DNA of 64,000 nt. It comes from Cryobacterium sp. PH31-O1 (lineage in GTDB: Bacteria; Actinomycetota; Actinomycetes; Actinomycetales; Microbacteriaceae). The stretch lies in contig NZ_JASITB010000008.1 in assembly GCF_030063455.1 (NCBI RefSeq), forward strand, positions 62,001-126,000, written 5' to 3'. The position numbers and the translations under genes were made by a program. How positions within the stretch are numbered: position 1 is the stretch's first letter; each line of letters starts with the position of its first letter. Of this stretch, positions 40,723 to 49,292 are shown piece after piece. Below the pieces are notes generated by a model. That model was not told where the DNA came from and made no database searches. It was given only the letters and a program-made list of their open reading frames with translations.

Positions 40723-41361
40723 CTAGGCAATCAGGACGGGCGCTGGATCGTCGATGGTCGGTGGATTGAGTACGACTTCCAGGGCGTCTTCGCGGCTGAG
40801 GAAACCCGGAAAGTTGTAGCGAGCGAAGCGCCCCGTCGGGTCATCGGAAGAGAGCGGCACTGCTATCGATGAGCACCGCATAATCTGCGCGAGAACTTCG
40901 GTGACCGCGGCAGCGGGAGTCTGGCCGGAACGACCACGCAGGCGAACGGATGCCCTTGGGCCGCCCTCCGCGCCGAATCGTAGCCTGAGCATGCGGTTAT
41001 GCCGGCGCCGGTGGTCGAACATATCGAGGCGGGCCCAGGTTATGCCGGCGATGAACACGACCCGCCGGCCCGCACGCAGCTGCCCGGTATCGAAATTCAC
41101 CCACGGCTGGGGATAGCGCAGTCGCTGCACTAAATAGAGCACGAGAAGTACCGGCAGCACCACGCCCAAGCCGATCAGCAGGCCCCACCAGAACGAGATA
41201 TCGAGCCCCTGAGCAATATAGGAGCCCACTTGAAGGGGCACGATGCCCAGAAGTACTCCGTTAGCGGGCGTCGACGCAAAGGTTCCCCACCAGCCCGCGC
41301 GGTCCAGCCGCAGCCAGCCGGAAGGGAGCTCTGCTGTGTTTGGCGCGTCGGTATCGCTCAT
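40723..41361 (-). CDS. Membrane protein of unknown function (two predicted helices)
   Basis: A 212-residue protein with two hydrophobic segments at about 35-85 (VLLGIVPLQVGSYIAQG, then GLLIGLGVVLPVLLVLYLV) and a C-terminal cytoplasmic half rich in Arg and beta-strand patterns (WVNFDTGQLRAGRRVVFIAG). I do not recognise a family. ATG 41361 is preferred to GTG 41367; no ribosome-binding site is obvious. It is convergent with the HAD gene. Confidence 0.7.
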   Translation of the reverse strand: MSDTDAPNTAELPSGWLRLDRAGWWGTFASTPANGVLLGIVPLQVGSYIAQGLDISFWWGLLIGLGVVLPVLLVLYLVQRLRYPQPWVNFDTGQLRAGRRVVFIAGITWARLDMFDHRRRHNRMLRLRFGAEGGPRASVRLRGRSGQTPAAAVTEVLAQIMRCSSIAVPLSSDDPTGRFARYNFPGFLSREDALEVVLNPPTIDDPAPVLIA

Positions 41362-41510
41362 TGGCACACGCTAGCACCGGCGCCTGCCGGTGTGGAATTG
41401 CGCCGGAAGCTGCATGCGACACCACATTTCAGGTGTCAGCAGCATCCGCTCAGCCGTGCAACACGTGGCCGCGCTGAGCTGCAGCCCGGCTAGTCCGCCG
41501 CGAGATTCTG

Positions 41511-42566
41511 TTAGGCGGTTGGGCCAGTTCCCGAGATGCTCGCCGTGAGGGGTTCGGCGCTGGCTCGGGTGACGAAACAGTAATAGTTGCGCGGCTCGGC
41601 GGTCCACTGCTCGGCGGTGATGGGGTAGCTGCCCTGCATTTGCAGGTTCGGGTAGGCGCCCGCCGCAGTCAGGTCGAGAATTCCGGGTGCCGTGCAGAGC
41701 AGGTTGATCTGGGCGGCCAGTGCGGCCTCGCCCGGAAATGCGGTTGAGGCGTCCCCACCGAAGCTGCCCCGATAAACAAGCTGGGAAGTGTGCGCGGCCG
41801 CGCAATCGACGACCGTGAACTCTTCCTCCCACGGCGACACATACGGCTCCAAGCACTCGCCGCCGAAGAGGGCGTTCCACTGGTGCACTCCGGCCGGCTG
41901 CATCGCCGTAATCTCCGGTGCCGGGATCGGCGTGGGGGTAGGGGTGGCCGAAGCGGATGTCGTCGGCGCCGCTACCGGTGCCGGGCGAGCTACCAGGCGC
42001 TGGCCGAGATAGAACAGCCCAACGAGCACGATGATGGCCAGCAGGCCAACGGCGGTCCAGACCAGGGCGGCCTGGCTTACTCCGGAAGCCCCGCGCCGGG
42101 AACGGTGGCGGTTCGGTGGTGCGGCCAGAGCCCGTGTGGCAAAGGTCAGTGTGGCAGCAGTCGGTGCGGCAGAGGTCGGTGCGGCAGCAGGCAGGACGAC
42201 CAAGCTCGGCTCCGGCTCAATGACGGCGGGCGAGAGGTTCTCTGGCATGGGGTCGGCTGCTTGATCGCGGTCGATTGCAACGTCAACGTCAACGTCAACG
42301 TCACGGTCGGCTGCCAGAGAGTCGGGCTCACCAGTGGCCGGAACAATTGGGTCGGCCAGCTCGGTCGCGGGGGCACTCGGTGCTGGTTGCGGCAGCGGGG
42401 TGGTCCACCAGGGATCGGACGCGGCGGCATCCGCTGTTTCGGTGCCTGCTGTTTCGGTACCTGCTGTTTCGGTACCTGCTGTTTCCGCTAGCGGCGCTTC
42501 AGAGGCAGGGTCGTCCAGCTGCGACGCGAGCCAGTCGATGCCGCGCTCGTCGTCGTCTGGTGCCAC
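41511..42566 (-). CDS. Single-span membrane protein with septum-formation-like extracellular domain
   Basis: A 351-residue protein. Residues 1-155 are acidic, repetitive and probably cytoplasmic (AGTET pentapeptides, DVDVDVDV). A basic stretch (RHRSRRGASG) precedes one transmembrane helix (ALVWTAVGLLAIIVLVGLFYL, about 180). An Ala/Pro/Thr linker follows, then an exported domain with cysteines at ECLEPY, VDCAAAH, LLCTAP and YYCFV, like the Septum_form domain of actinobacteria. The GTG start overlaps the pyrE stop by one base, so it is made from the pyrE transcript. Role unknown, perhaps cell envelope. Confidence 0.7.
   Translation of the reverse strand: MAPDDDERGIDWLASQLDDPASEAPLAETAGTETAGTETAGTETADAAASDPWWTTPLPQPAPSAPATELADPIVPATGEPDSLAADRDVDVDVDVAIDRDQAADPMPENLSPAVIEPEPSLVVLPAAAPTSAAPTAATLTFATRALAAPPNRHRSRRGASGVSQAALVWTAVGLLAIIVLVGLFYLGQRLVARPAPVAAPTTSASATPTPTPIPAPEITAMQPAGVHQWNALFGGECLEPYVSPWEEEFTVVDCAAAHTSQLVYRGSFGGDASTAFPGEAALAAQINLLCTAPGILDLTAAGAYPNLQMQGSYPITAEQWTAEPRNYYCFVTRASAEPLTASISGTGPTA
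42279..42302. repeat. Hexanucleotide tandem repeat (AACGTC)4 in coding sequence
   Basis: Four copies of AACGTC encode the alternating Asp-Val tract of the membrane protein at 41511-42566. Six-base units keep the frame when copy number changes. Confidence 0.7.
42436..42480. repeat. 15-bp tandem repeat, three copies, in coding sequence
   Basis: GTTTCGGTGCCTGCT (42436-42450) is followed by two copies of GTTTCGGTACCTGCT (42451-42465, 42466-42480). They encode AGTET pentapeptides in the acidic N-terminal tail of the membrane protein at 41511-42566. The third copy differs by one base. Confidence 0.8.
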
Positions 42567-43114
42567 TAGTTCAGCCCCAGATCCTCAAGGGAGATCGCGG
42601 CGAAGTAGGGGTAGCCAGCGGCCTCGATCACTTCTCGGGCACCGGTGTTGCGATCGACGACGACGGCGACGCCGGCAATCTCAGCGCCCACCTTGAGCAG
42701 GGCTTCAATGGCAGCCAGCGGCGATCCGCCCGTGGTCGAGGTGTCTTCAAGCACGATAACGCGCTTGCCGGCGAGGTCAGGACCCTCAACCTGGCGCCCA
42801 CGGCCGTGGTCTTTCGGCTCCTTGCGCACGACGAACGCGTCGTAGGTCGCACCGAGAGCCGCGCCCTGGTGCATGACGGCCGCCGCAATCGGGTCGGCTC
42901 CCATGGTCAGCCCGCCGACGGCAACGACGTCGGGCACGTCCTTAATAAGCTCGAGCATGACCTGCCCGATCAGCGGGGCCACCCGGTGGTCGAGGCTCAC
43001 CCGGCGCAGGTCCACGTAGTAGGTGGCCTTCTTACCGCTGGTGAGAACGAAGTCTCCGTGAAAAACGGCCTCGGCCGAGATGAAGTCGATGAGTTTCTGC
43101 CGTGTATCAGTCAC
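42566..43114 (-). CDS. pyrE: Orotate phosphoribosyltransferase
   Basis: A 182-residue enzyme making OMP from orotate and PRPP. Diagnostic parts: FVLTSGKKATYYVDLRR, GGLTMGADPIAAAV, FVVRKEPKDHGRGRQVEG (catalytic loop) and the PRPP motif VIVLEDTSTTGGSPL. I start it at GTG 43114 (TDTRQKLIDF). Its stop overlaps the start of the membrane protein gene by one base. Confidence 0.93.
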   Translation of the reverse strand: MTDTRQKLIDFISAEAVFHGDFVLTSGKKATYYVDLRRVSLDHRVAPLIGQVMLELIKDVPDVVAVGGLTMGADPIAAAVMHQGAALGATYDAFVVRKEPKDHGRGRQVEGPDLAGKRVIVLEDTSTTGGSPLAAIEALLKVGAEIAGVAVVVDRNTGAREVIEAAGYPYFAAISLEDLGLN

Positions 43115-43145
43115 GCCTGCCAGTTTAGGGCATGCCTTACAGACC

Positions 43146-43334
43146 CTAGAAGATGCGCACCAGGTTACGACGATCAGTCTGACGGTACCCATCGCGGTGC
43201 ACCTCGACGACGAGGGCTGAAATGGAGATAACGGCTACGAGCAAGATAGCGATGAGAACGAACACGAGATGCCTTTCGAAGGAGATGGAGTGGCCCGGCA
43301 CGGAGGCGACATTGCTCGTGTATGACCCTCTCAT
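43146..43334 (-). CDS. Small single-helix membrane protein
   Basis: A 62-residue protein starting at ATG 43334, preceded by AGGGGTGATCAA. It has one hydrophobic helix (LVFVLIAILLVAVISISALVV, about 28-48, one residue of overlap allowed) and a basic C-terminus (HRDGYRQTDRRNLVRIF). It lies between pyrE and the divergent LysR gene, ending 31 bases before pyrE starts. Unknown function; probably inserted in the cytoplasmic membrane with the basic tail inside. Confidence 0.6.
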   Translation of the reverse strand: MRGSYTSNVASVPGHSISFERHLVFVLIAILLVAVISISALVVEVHRDGYRQTDRRNLVRIF

Positions 43335-43397
43335 TTGATCACCCCTGACCGTGCAGCACAATCGCTTAATTGTGCATGAACTCTTTAGACTTGCTAC

Positions 43398-44330
43398 ATG
43401 GACGTGCAACGACTCGAACTGCTCCGCGAACTCGCCGACCGCGGCAGCGTCACGGCCGTCGCCCTCGCCACCCACCGCACCCCCTCGGCGGTCTCCCAGC
43501 AGCTCAAAGTGCTCGAACGTGAGGCGGGCTTGCCGCTCACCCAGCGAAAGGGGCGCGGCCTCGTTCTCACCGACGCCGGCCGGGCGCTCGCGCGCAGCGC
43601 AACGGATGTCGCGGTGTCGCTGGCGAAGGCCACCGCGCTCTGGGACGAATTTCGAAACCAGGCCTCGGGCGAAGTGAGCCTCGTCACCTTTCCCACCGCC
43701 GGCCAGATGCTGCTCCCCGGCGTCATCAAGGCACTCGGGCCAGACCTCGTGCTCAATTGTGCCGACGAAGACCCCGAGCTGAGCGACTTTCCCGCGTTCA
43801 CCGCCGAGTACGACATTGTGCTGGCGCACTCCATGAGCGGCCAACTGTCCTGGGCCGGCCGCGGCCTGAAAGTCGTGCCGCTGATGACCGAGCCGCTGGA
43901 TGTGGGGCTGCCGGTGGGGCATCCGCTCGCCGAACGCGCCTGGGTCGGCCCGAGCGATCTGATTGGCGAAACGTGGATCGGGGTGACCGACGGCTACCCG
44001 TTCGAGCGCATCCTGCATGCCATCGAACAGGAAGCTGGCGCCCGGCTGGAGATGTCGCAGCGCTTCGCCGACCTCGCCCTGATCGAGTCGTTCGTGATCG
44101 CCGGGCTCGGCATCGCTCTCGTGCCGCGCTACACCTCCGGCGGCGGCCAGCCCGGCCGCCTGGTGCTGAAGCCACTGCGCGGCATCGAATCGGAGCGCCA
44201 GATCGTGGCCCTGATGCGGCCCGATCGCGCCGAACGACTGGCCGTGCGCACCGTCGTTGACGCCCTGCAGGCCGAAGCGGCCCGCGTGCAGCAATCCCAC
44301 GCGGCCCCGCACCACGGCACAGCCAAATAG
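43398..44330 (+). CDS. LysR-family transcriptional regulator
   Basis: A 310-residue regulator. The N-terminal helix-turn-helix is MDVQRLELLRELADRGSVTA then LATHRTPSAVSQQLKVLERE. The remainder is a periplasmic-binding-like effector domain (FPTAGQMLLPGVIKAL, VGLPVGHPLAERAWV, VIAGLGIALVPRY). It is divergent from the small membrane protein gene (63 bases between) and convergent with the semialdehyde dehydrogenase gene. Target genes unknown. Confidence 0.87.
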   Translation: MDVQRLELLRELADRGSVTAVALATHRTPSAVSQQLKVLEREAGLPLTQRKGRGLVLTDAGRALARSATDVAVSLAKATALWDEFRNQASGEVSLVTFPTAGQMLLPGVIKALGPDLVLNCADEDPELSDFPAFTAEYDIVLAHSMSGQLSWAGRGLKVVPLMTEPLDVGLPVGHPLAERAWVGPSDLIGETWIGVTDGYPFERILHAIEQEAGARLEMSQRFADLALIESFVIAGLGIALVPRYTSGGGQPGRLVLKPLRGIESERQIVALMRPDRAERLAVRTVVDALQAEAARVQQSHAAPHHGTAK

Positions 44331-44365
44331 AAATGCCCGTACCAAAATTCGTACGGGCATTTCTA
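44328..44365. terminator. Bidirectional terminator between convergent genes
   Basis: TAGAAATGCCCGTAC (44328-44342) and its exact complement (44351-44365) form a 15-bp stem with an 8-base loop. It starts at the LysR stop codon and ends 13 bases before the dehydrogenase stop on the other strand. The outer AT-rich arm gives T-rich ends in both directions, so it should stop both transcripts. Confidence 0.8.
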
Positions 44366-44378
44366 TTGCTAAACGGTG

Positions 44379-45878
44379 CTACTCGTTCTGCGGGAACCCC
44401 AGGTTGATGCCGCCGTGGCTCGGGTCGAGCCAGCGACTGGTCACTGCTTTCTCCCGGGTGAAGAAGTTCACGCCGGCGGGGCCGTAGGCCTTGGCGTCAC
44501 CGAACAGGGAGTTCTTCCAACCACCGAAGGAGTGGTAGGCCACCGGCACCGGAATGGGTACGTTGATGCCGACCATGCCCACCTGCACCTCGTTCTGGAA
44601 TCGGCGAGCGGCTCCGCCGTCGTTGGTGAAGATCGCGGTGCCGTTGCCGTACTGGCTCGCGTTGATCAGGTCGAGGCCCTCCTGGTAGGTAGCCACCCGC
44701 ACGATCGACAGCACCGGGCCGAAGATCTCGTCGAGGTACACGGCCGAGTCAACACTGACCTTGTCGAACAGGGTCGGGCCGAGCCAGAAGCCGTTCGGGT
44801 CACCGTCAACCTTGATGCCGCGACCGTCGATGACGATGTCGGCTCCGTCGGCTTTGGCGATGTCGATGTAGCCGGCGACCTTGTCGCGGTGCACCTTGGT
44901 GATCAGCGGTCCCATGTCGCAGCCTCGCGTTCCGTCACCGACCGTGAGACCCTTCACCCGTTCGGCGATCTTCGCAATGAGCTCGTCGGCGACCGGCTCG
45001 ACGGCGACGATGACGCTGATCGCCATACAGCGCTCTCCGGCGGAGCCGAAACCGGCGTTGACGGCAGCATCCGCCGTCAGTTCGAGGTCGGCATCTGGCA
45101 ATACCAGCATGTGGTTCTTGGCACCACCGAGCGACTGCACGCGCTTGCCGTGCTTGGACGCCGTCTCGTAGATGTAGCGGGCGATCGGGGTGGAGCCGAC
45201 GAAAGAGATGGCCTGCACGTCGGGGTGCACGAGCAGCGCATCAACGGCCTCCTTGTCACCGTGCACGACGTTGAGGACACCGGCGGGTAGCCCCGCTTCG
45301 GTGAAGAGCTCGGCGAGCCAGTTTGAAGCACTGGGGTCTTTCTCGCTTGGCTTGAGCACGACGGTGTTGCCGGCCGCGATGGCGATAGGGAAGTACCAGA
45401 GCGGCACCATGGCGGGAAAGTTGAACGGGCTGATGATGCCGACCACGCCGAGCGACTGGCGCAGCGTGTAGACGTCAACGCCGGTGGAGACGTTCTCGGA
45501 GAACTCACCCTTGGACAGGTGCGGCATGCCGAGCGCGAATTCGACGACCTCAAGCCCGCGCACAATTTCGCCGAGCGCATCGGAGAGAACCTTGCCGTGT
45601 TCGGCGGTGAGGATCTCGGCTAGCTCGCCCTTGCGGGCGTTGAGCAGTTCGCGAAAGTTGTACATGATGGTCTGGCGGCGGGCCTGGCTCATGTCACGCC
45701 AGGCAGGATAGGCCGCCTGGGCGACCGCGACGGCCGCGTCGAGGTCGGCCGTGCTGGCCAGAAGCACATTCTTGGCAACCTGGCCGGTGGCCGGGTTGTA
45801 GACGGGCGCCGTGCGGGTGGAGGTGCCGGCGGAGGCAGCTCCGTCGACGTAGTGCGAGACGGTGGGGATGTTGGTCAT
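44379..45878 (-). CDS. mmsA: CoA-acylating (methyl)malonate-semialdehyde dehydrogenase
   Basis: A 499-residue aldehyde dehydrogenase of the MmsA/IolA group, which converts malonate or methylmalonate semialdehyde plus CoA to acetyl- or propionyl-CoA. Visible motifs: GIISPFNFPAMVPLWYFP, VGSTPIARYIYE (NAD loop), LGGAKNHMLVLPDAD and the catalytic cysteine in GSAGERCMAISV. It lies 27 bases after the aminotransferase gene, fitting the last step of beta-alanine or beta-aminoisobutyrate breakdown. Confidence 0.9.
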   Translation of the reverse strand: MTNIPTVSHYVDGAASAGTSTRTAPVYNPATGQVAKNVLLASTADLDAAVAVAQAAYPAWRDMSQARRQTIMYNFRELLNARKGELAEILTAEHGKVLSDALGEIVRGLEVVEFALGMPHLSKGEFSENVSTGVDVYTLRQSLGVVGIISPFNFPAMVPLWYFPIAIAAGNTVVLKPSEKDPSASNWLAELFTEAGLPAGVLNVVHGDKEAVDALLVHPDVQAISFVGSTPIARYIYETASKHGKRVQSLGGAKNHMLVLPDADLELTADAAVNAGFGSAGERCMAISVIVAVEPVADELIAKIAERVKGLTVGDGTRGCDMGPLITKVHRDKVAGYIDIAKADGADIVIDGRGIKVDGDPNGFWLGPTLFDKVSVDSAVYLDEIFGPVLSIVRVATYQEGLDLINASQYGNGTAIFTNDGGAARRFQNEVQVGMVGINVPIPVPVAYHSFGGWKNSLFGDAKAYGPAGVNFFTREKAVTSRWLDPSHGGINLGFPQNE

Positions 45879-45905
45879 TGTGAAGCGTCCTTAGAGTTGA
45901 GGCGG

Positions 45906-47228
45906 TTAGGAAAGTAGGTCGAGGCTGAGCACCTCGTCGTAGATGGCCAGGGCTTCGGCGACCTCGGCGTCGGTCACGACGCACGGCGGCACCACGTGGA
46001 TGCGGTTCTCCACAAGGAAGGGCAGCAGGCCACGGCCGAGCAGTTCGGCCTTCAACCTTGCCATGACGGCGGCGCTCACCGGTAGGCGGGTTTCGGGGTC
46101 GACGACGAGTTCCATGGCCCAGAACACTCCAACACCGCGCACCTCGCCAATGATCGGGTGCTTGTCTTTGAGCGCCTTCAGCCCCGGCTCGAGCACGTCG
46201 CGGCCGATGCGGGCGGCGTTCTCGACGATGCCCTCGGTCTCCATCGCGTCGAGGGCGCCGACGATCGACGCCATCGCGAGCGGATGCCCGCTGTAGGTGA
46301 GTCCACCCGGAAACACCGTCTCGTCGAAGTCGGCAGCGATGGCGTCGGAGATGATCACGCCGCCGGTGGGCACGTAACCGGAGTTGACGCCCTTGGCGAA
46401 GGTGATCAGATCGGGAACGACGTCGTAGGCCTGGAAGGCGAACCAGTGACCGGTGCGCCCGAAGCCACACATGACCTCGTCGAGGATGAGCATGATGCCG
46501 TACTTGTCGCAGAGTGCGCGCACGCCGGGCAGGTAGCCGGCCGGCGGTATCATGATTCCCGCGGTACCGGGAATCGATTCGAGCAGAATCGCGGCGACCG
46601 ACGCCACACCCTCGCCCTGGATGACGCGCTCGAGGTGGTGCAGCGCGCGGGCGCATTCCTCGGCCTCGCTGGTCGCCCAGAATTCACTGCGGTAGAGGAA
46701 TGGGCCGAAGAAGTGCACGTGGCCGCGCGAATACTCGTTGGGAATGCGACGCCAGTCCCCGGTCGCAACGATGGCCGCGCCGGTGTTGCCGTGGTAGGAC
46801 TTGTAGAGCGAGAGCACCTTGTCGCGCCCGGTGTGCAGGCGGGCCATGCGGATGGCGTTCTCGTTCGCATCCGCTCCCCCATTGGTGAAGAACACCTTGT
46901 TGAACCCGGCCGGCGCACGATCGGTGATGCGCTTGGCCGCCTCGCCGCGGGTCAGGTTGGCCGTGGACGGCGCGATGGTGCTCAGCAGCGCGGCCTGCTC
47001 GGTGATGGCTTTCACGACGGCCGGATGCTGGTGGCCGATATTCACGTTCACTAACTGACTCGAGAAATCCAGATATTTGCGCCCATCATGATCCCAGACG
47101 CGGCAGCCCAAACCGCCGGCGATGACGAGCGGCTTCAGTGCCGCCTGGGCCGACCAGGAGTGGAAGACGTGCGCCCGGTCGAGTTCGCTGGTGTGCGCGT
47201 TGAGGCTTATGGTGCTGGTGTCAGTCAC
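45906..47228 (-). CDS. Class III omega-amino-acid aminotransferase (beta-alanine/beta-aminoisobutyrate type)
   Basis: A 440-residue PLP-dependent transaminase. Motifs include FTNGGADANENAIRMARLHTG, SYHGNTGAAI, LILDEVMCGFGRTG and the PLP lysine in LITFAKGVNSGYVPTGG. With dihydropyrimidinase and beta-ureidopropionase in the locus, the expected substrates are beta-alanine (from uracil) and 3-aminoisobutyrate (from thymine). The products feed the MmsA enzyme encoded downstream. 4-Aminobutyrate or other omega amines remain possible. Confidence 0.87.
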   Translation of the reverse strand: MTDTSTISLNAHTSELDRAHVFHSWSAQAALKPLVIAGGLGCRVWDHDGRKYLDFSSQLVNVNIGHQHPAVVKAITEQAALLSTIAPSTANLTRGEAAKRITDRAPAGFNKVFFTNGGADANENAIRMARLHTGRDKVLSLYKSYHGNTGAAIVATGDWRRIPNEYSRGHVHFFGPFLYRSEFWATSEAEECARALHHLERVIQGEGVASVAAILLESIPGTAGIMIPPAGYLPGVRALCDKYGIMLILDEVMCGFGRTGHWFAFQAYDVVPDLITFAKGVNSGYVPTGGVIISDAIAADFDETVFPGGLTYSGHPLAMASIVGALDAMETEGIVENAARIGRDVLEPGLKALKDKHPIIGEVRGVGVFWAMELVVDPETRLPVSAAVMARLKAELLGRGLLPFLVENRIHVVPPCVVTDAEVAEALAIYDEVLSLDLLS

Positions 47229-47279
47229 GTATATCGCTGGCTTTCTGTGTTGGTGTTGGTGGAACGGTGAAAGGTGTGG

Positions 47280-47308
47280 GGCCGGGCGGCCCGCCAGGCC
47301 GCCCGGCC
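47280..47308 (-). terminator. GC-rich stem-loop between binding-protein and aminotransferase genes
   Basis: GGCCGGGCGGC (47280-47290) pairs perfectly with 47298-47308; the loop is 7 bases. It lies 22 bases after the binding-protein stop in the direction of transcription. TGGTGTTGGT repeats flank it (47251-47260, 47311-47320). It may end part of the transcripts or stabilise the binding-protein mRNA. Confidence 0.55.
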
Positions 47309-47330
47309 GGTGGTGTTGGTCGTGCTGGTG

Positions 47331-48476
47331 TTAGTTGCCGCCCTCGTTGAGGGCGACCTCGGTGGGGGTCCAGTCGGCGCCATTCACGTCGACGCCATCG
47401 TTCGTCAGCTCGTCGAGCGCCTGCTGCACGTACTCGTTGGAGTAAGCGGTGGCGGGCGGTTCGGTGGTGATGATGGTCGCGCCGGTCTCGTTCTTGGTGT
47501 TGAGGGCGATGTCGACCGTGTTGGCCCAGGCCGCGTCATCGATGAGTCCGACGCCGTTGGTCGAGGGGAAGATGAGCTTGCTGACCTCGTTGGTCATCCA
47601 CAGTTGGTGGCTTTGGCCGAGCGATGAGCCCGCGGCGGTCACGATGGCCGCTGCTTCTTCGGGGTTGGTGCCGGCGTAGATCCAGCCCTTGATGGAGGCC
47701 TTGATGAACTTCACCGTGTTGGCGGCGTAGTCCTCATCGCTCTCGAGCTGGTCGGCATTGGCCCAGATGGCATCCTGGAGCATGGCCGTGCCCTCGTCGT
47801 TCCAGTCGATGACGTTGAGTTCATCGGGCTGGAAGAGCTCGCCGGTGTCGGGATTCACGGTCTCCAGCACCTGGGCGTATTCGTTGTAGGTCATCGCCTG
47901 GGCCGCGTCGATGTCGCCGGAGAGAAAGGCATTCATGTCGAAGGCCTGCTGAATCAGCGAGATGTCATCGAGCGCGACGTCGGCCTGCTGCATGCCGGCG
48001 AAGAGTTCCCACTCGTTGCCGAAGCCCCAGCTGCCGACGTTCTGGCCGGCCAGGTCGGCAGCGGTTTCGATGCCCTTGTCCTTGAAGGAGATTTGCGTGG
48101 TGGCGCTGCGCTCGAAGATCTGCGCGACGTTGGTGATGTTCGCGCCCTGTTCGATCGAGCCGAGCACCTTGGGAACCCAGGAAATGGCGTAGTCCACGTC
48201 GCCGGCCGCGAGCACATCCTGCGGAACAATGTCGGGACCGCCCTCGACGATGGTCACGTCGAGTCCCTCATCTTCGTAGAAGCCCTGATCGACTGCTGCG
48301 TAGTAGCCGGCGAATTGGGCCTGGGCGACCCACTGCAGTTGCAGCGTGATGGGCGTGAGCTCGCCGGCGGCATCCGTTGAGGGGGTGTCGCTGGCGGTGC
48401 TGCAGCCAGAAAGTACGAGCACGCCGACAGCCGTGATCGCTCCGACGGTGCCGAGCCATGTCATGCGGTGTTTCAT
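47331..48476 (-). CDS. NMT1/THI5-type ABC substrate-binding lipoprotein (pyrimidine-related uptake)
   Basis: A 381-residue binding lipoprotein with lipobox VLSGC (Cys 25). The mature N-terminus follows the NMT1/THI5 pattern for pyrimidine-like ligands: TLQLQWVAQAQFAGYYAAVDQGFYEDEGLDV, then GGPDIVPQDVLAAGDVDYAISW (split here by one unshown residue class only in families, not in this protein). Two permeases and an ATPase precede it in the operon. In this locus the ligand is probably uracil, thymine, a dihydropyrimidine or a ureido acid. Confidence 0.85.
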   Translation of the reverse strand: MKHRMTWLGTVGAITAVGVLVLSGCSTASDTPSTDAAGELTPITLQLQWVAQAQFAGYYAAVDQGFYEDEGLDVTIVEGGPDIVPQDVLAAGDVDYAISWVPKVLGSIEQGANITNVAQIFERSATTQISFKDKGIETAADLAGQNVGSWGFGNEWELFAGMQQADVALDDISLIQQAFDMNAFLSGDIDAAQAMTYNEYAQVLETVNPDTGELFQPDELNVIDWNDEGTAMLQDAIWANADQLESDEDYAANTVKFIKASIKGWIYAGTNPEEAAAIVTAAGSSLGQSHQLWMTNEVSKLIFPSTNGVGLIDDAAWANTVDIALNTKNETGATIITTEPPATAYSNEYVQQALDELTNDGVDVNGADWTPTEVALNEGGN

Positions 48477-48521
48477 GGTGCCTCCTTGGTTGCTGGTGCC
48501 GTGTGTGTGCGGGTGGATCGG

Positions 48522-49292
48522 TTAGCCGCCGGAACGCCGGGTGACAAGTTTCTCCACGACGAGGGCTACACAGTAAAAAGCGAGTCCGAGAATGATGGAG
48601 CCGAGCACGTAAGCCCAGGCGAGCCCATAGTTGCTGCTCGACGCGGCCGAGGTGATCGATTTACCGAGGCCGCCGACCGGTCCGCCGAAGTATTCGGCGA
48701 TGAGGGCGCTGATCACGGCGAGCGACGACGCGATGCGCAGGCCGGTGAAGACAAATGGCAGCGCGGTGGGCAGGGTCACCGCCTTGGTGGCCTGCCAGTT
48801 GGTCACAGCGTAGGCGCGCATCAGGTCGCGGTGCACCGGGCGTACCTGACGCAGCCCGCGGAGGGTGTTGAAATAGACCGGCACGAACACGGCGAGCGCC
48901 GCGACGAGCTGCCGGGCGGTCTCGGCGCCGGCCCCAAACATCGTGTAGAGCACCGGAGCAAGTGCCACGATCGGCACAACAGAAAGTGCGGCGACAACCG
49001 GAGCGGCCATCTCGTCGAACAGGCGGGCGAGCGCTGACACGATCGCGAGGGCGATGCCGAGCAGTGCGCCGATGATGAGGCCGATCAGGGCATTGCGGCC
49101 GGTCACAGCCATTCCGTTGGTGACATTCTGCAGGTTGGCGGTGAATTCGGCACCGATCGCAAAGGGCGCTGGCAGGATGAAGGCTTTGATGGCGAGGCCG
49201 GTGACGAGGCCCTGCCAGAGCAGGATGACCGCCACCCCGAAGACGATCGGCGCGAGCACGGTCTGGAGCAGACCTGGCTGGCTGGCTCTCAT
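48522..49292 (-). CDS. ABC transporter permease (ThiX/SsuC-like), second copy
   Basis: A 256-residue permease with about six membrane helices (ILLWQGLVTGLAIKAFILPA near the start). The cytoplasmic EAA-type loop reads MRAYAVTNWQATKAVTLPTALPFVFTG, where it docks on the ATPase. Its ATG overlaps the ATPase stop (ATGA). Together with the permease at 50107-51057 it likely forms a heterodimer. Confidence 0.88.
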   Translation of the reverse strand: MRASQPGLLQTVLAPIVFGVAVILLWQGLVTGLAIKAFILPAPFAIGAEFTANLQNVTNGMAVTGRNALIGLIIGALLGIALAIVSALARLFDEMAAPVVAALSVVPIVALAPVLYTMFGAGAETARQLVAALAVFVPVYFNTLRGLRQVRPVHRDLMRAYAVTNWQATKAVTLPTALPFVFTGLRIASSLAVISALIAEYFGGPVGGLGKSITSAASSSNYGLAWAYVLGSIILGLAFYCVALVVEKLVTRRSGG

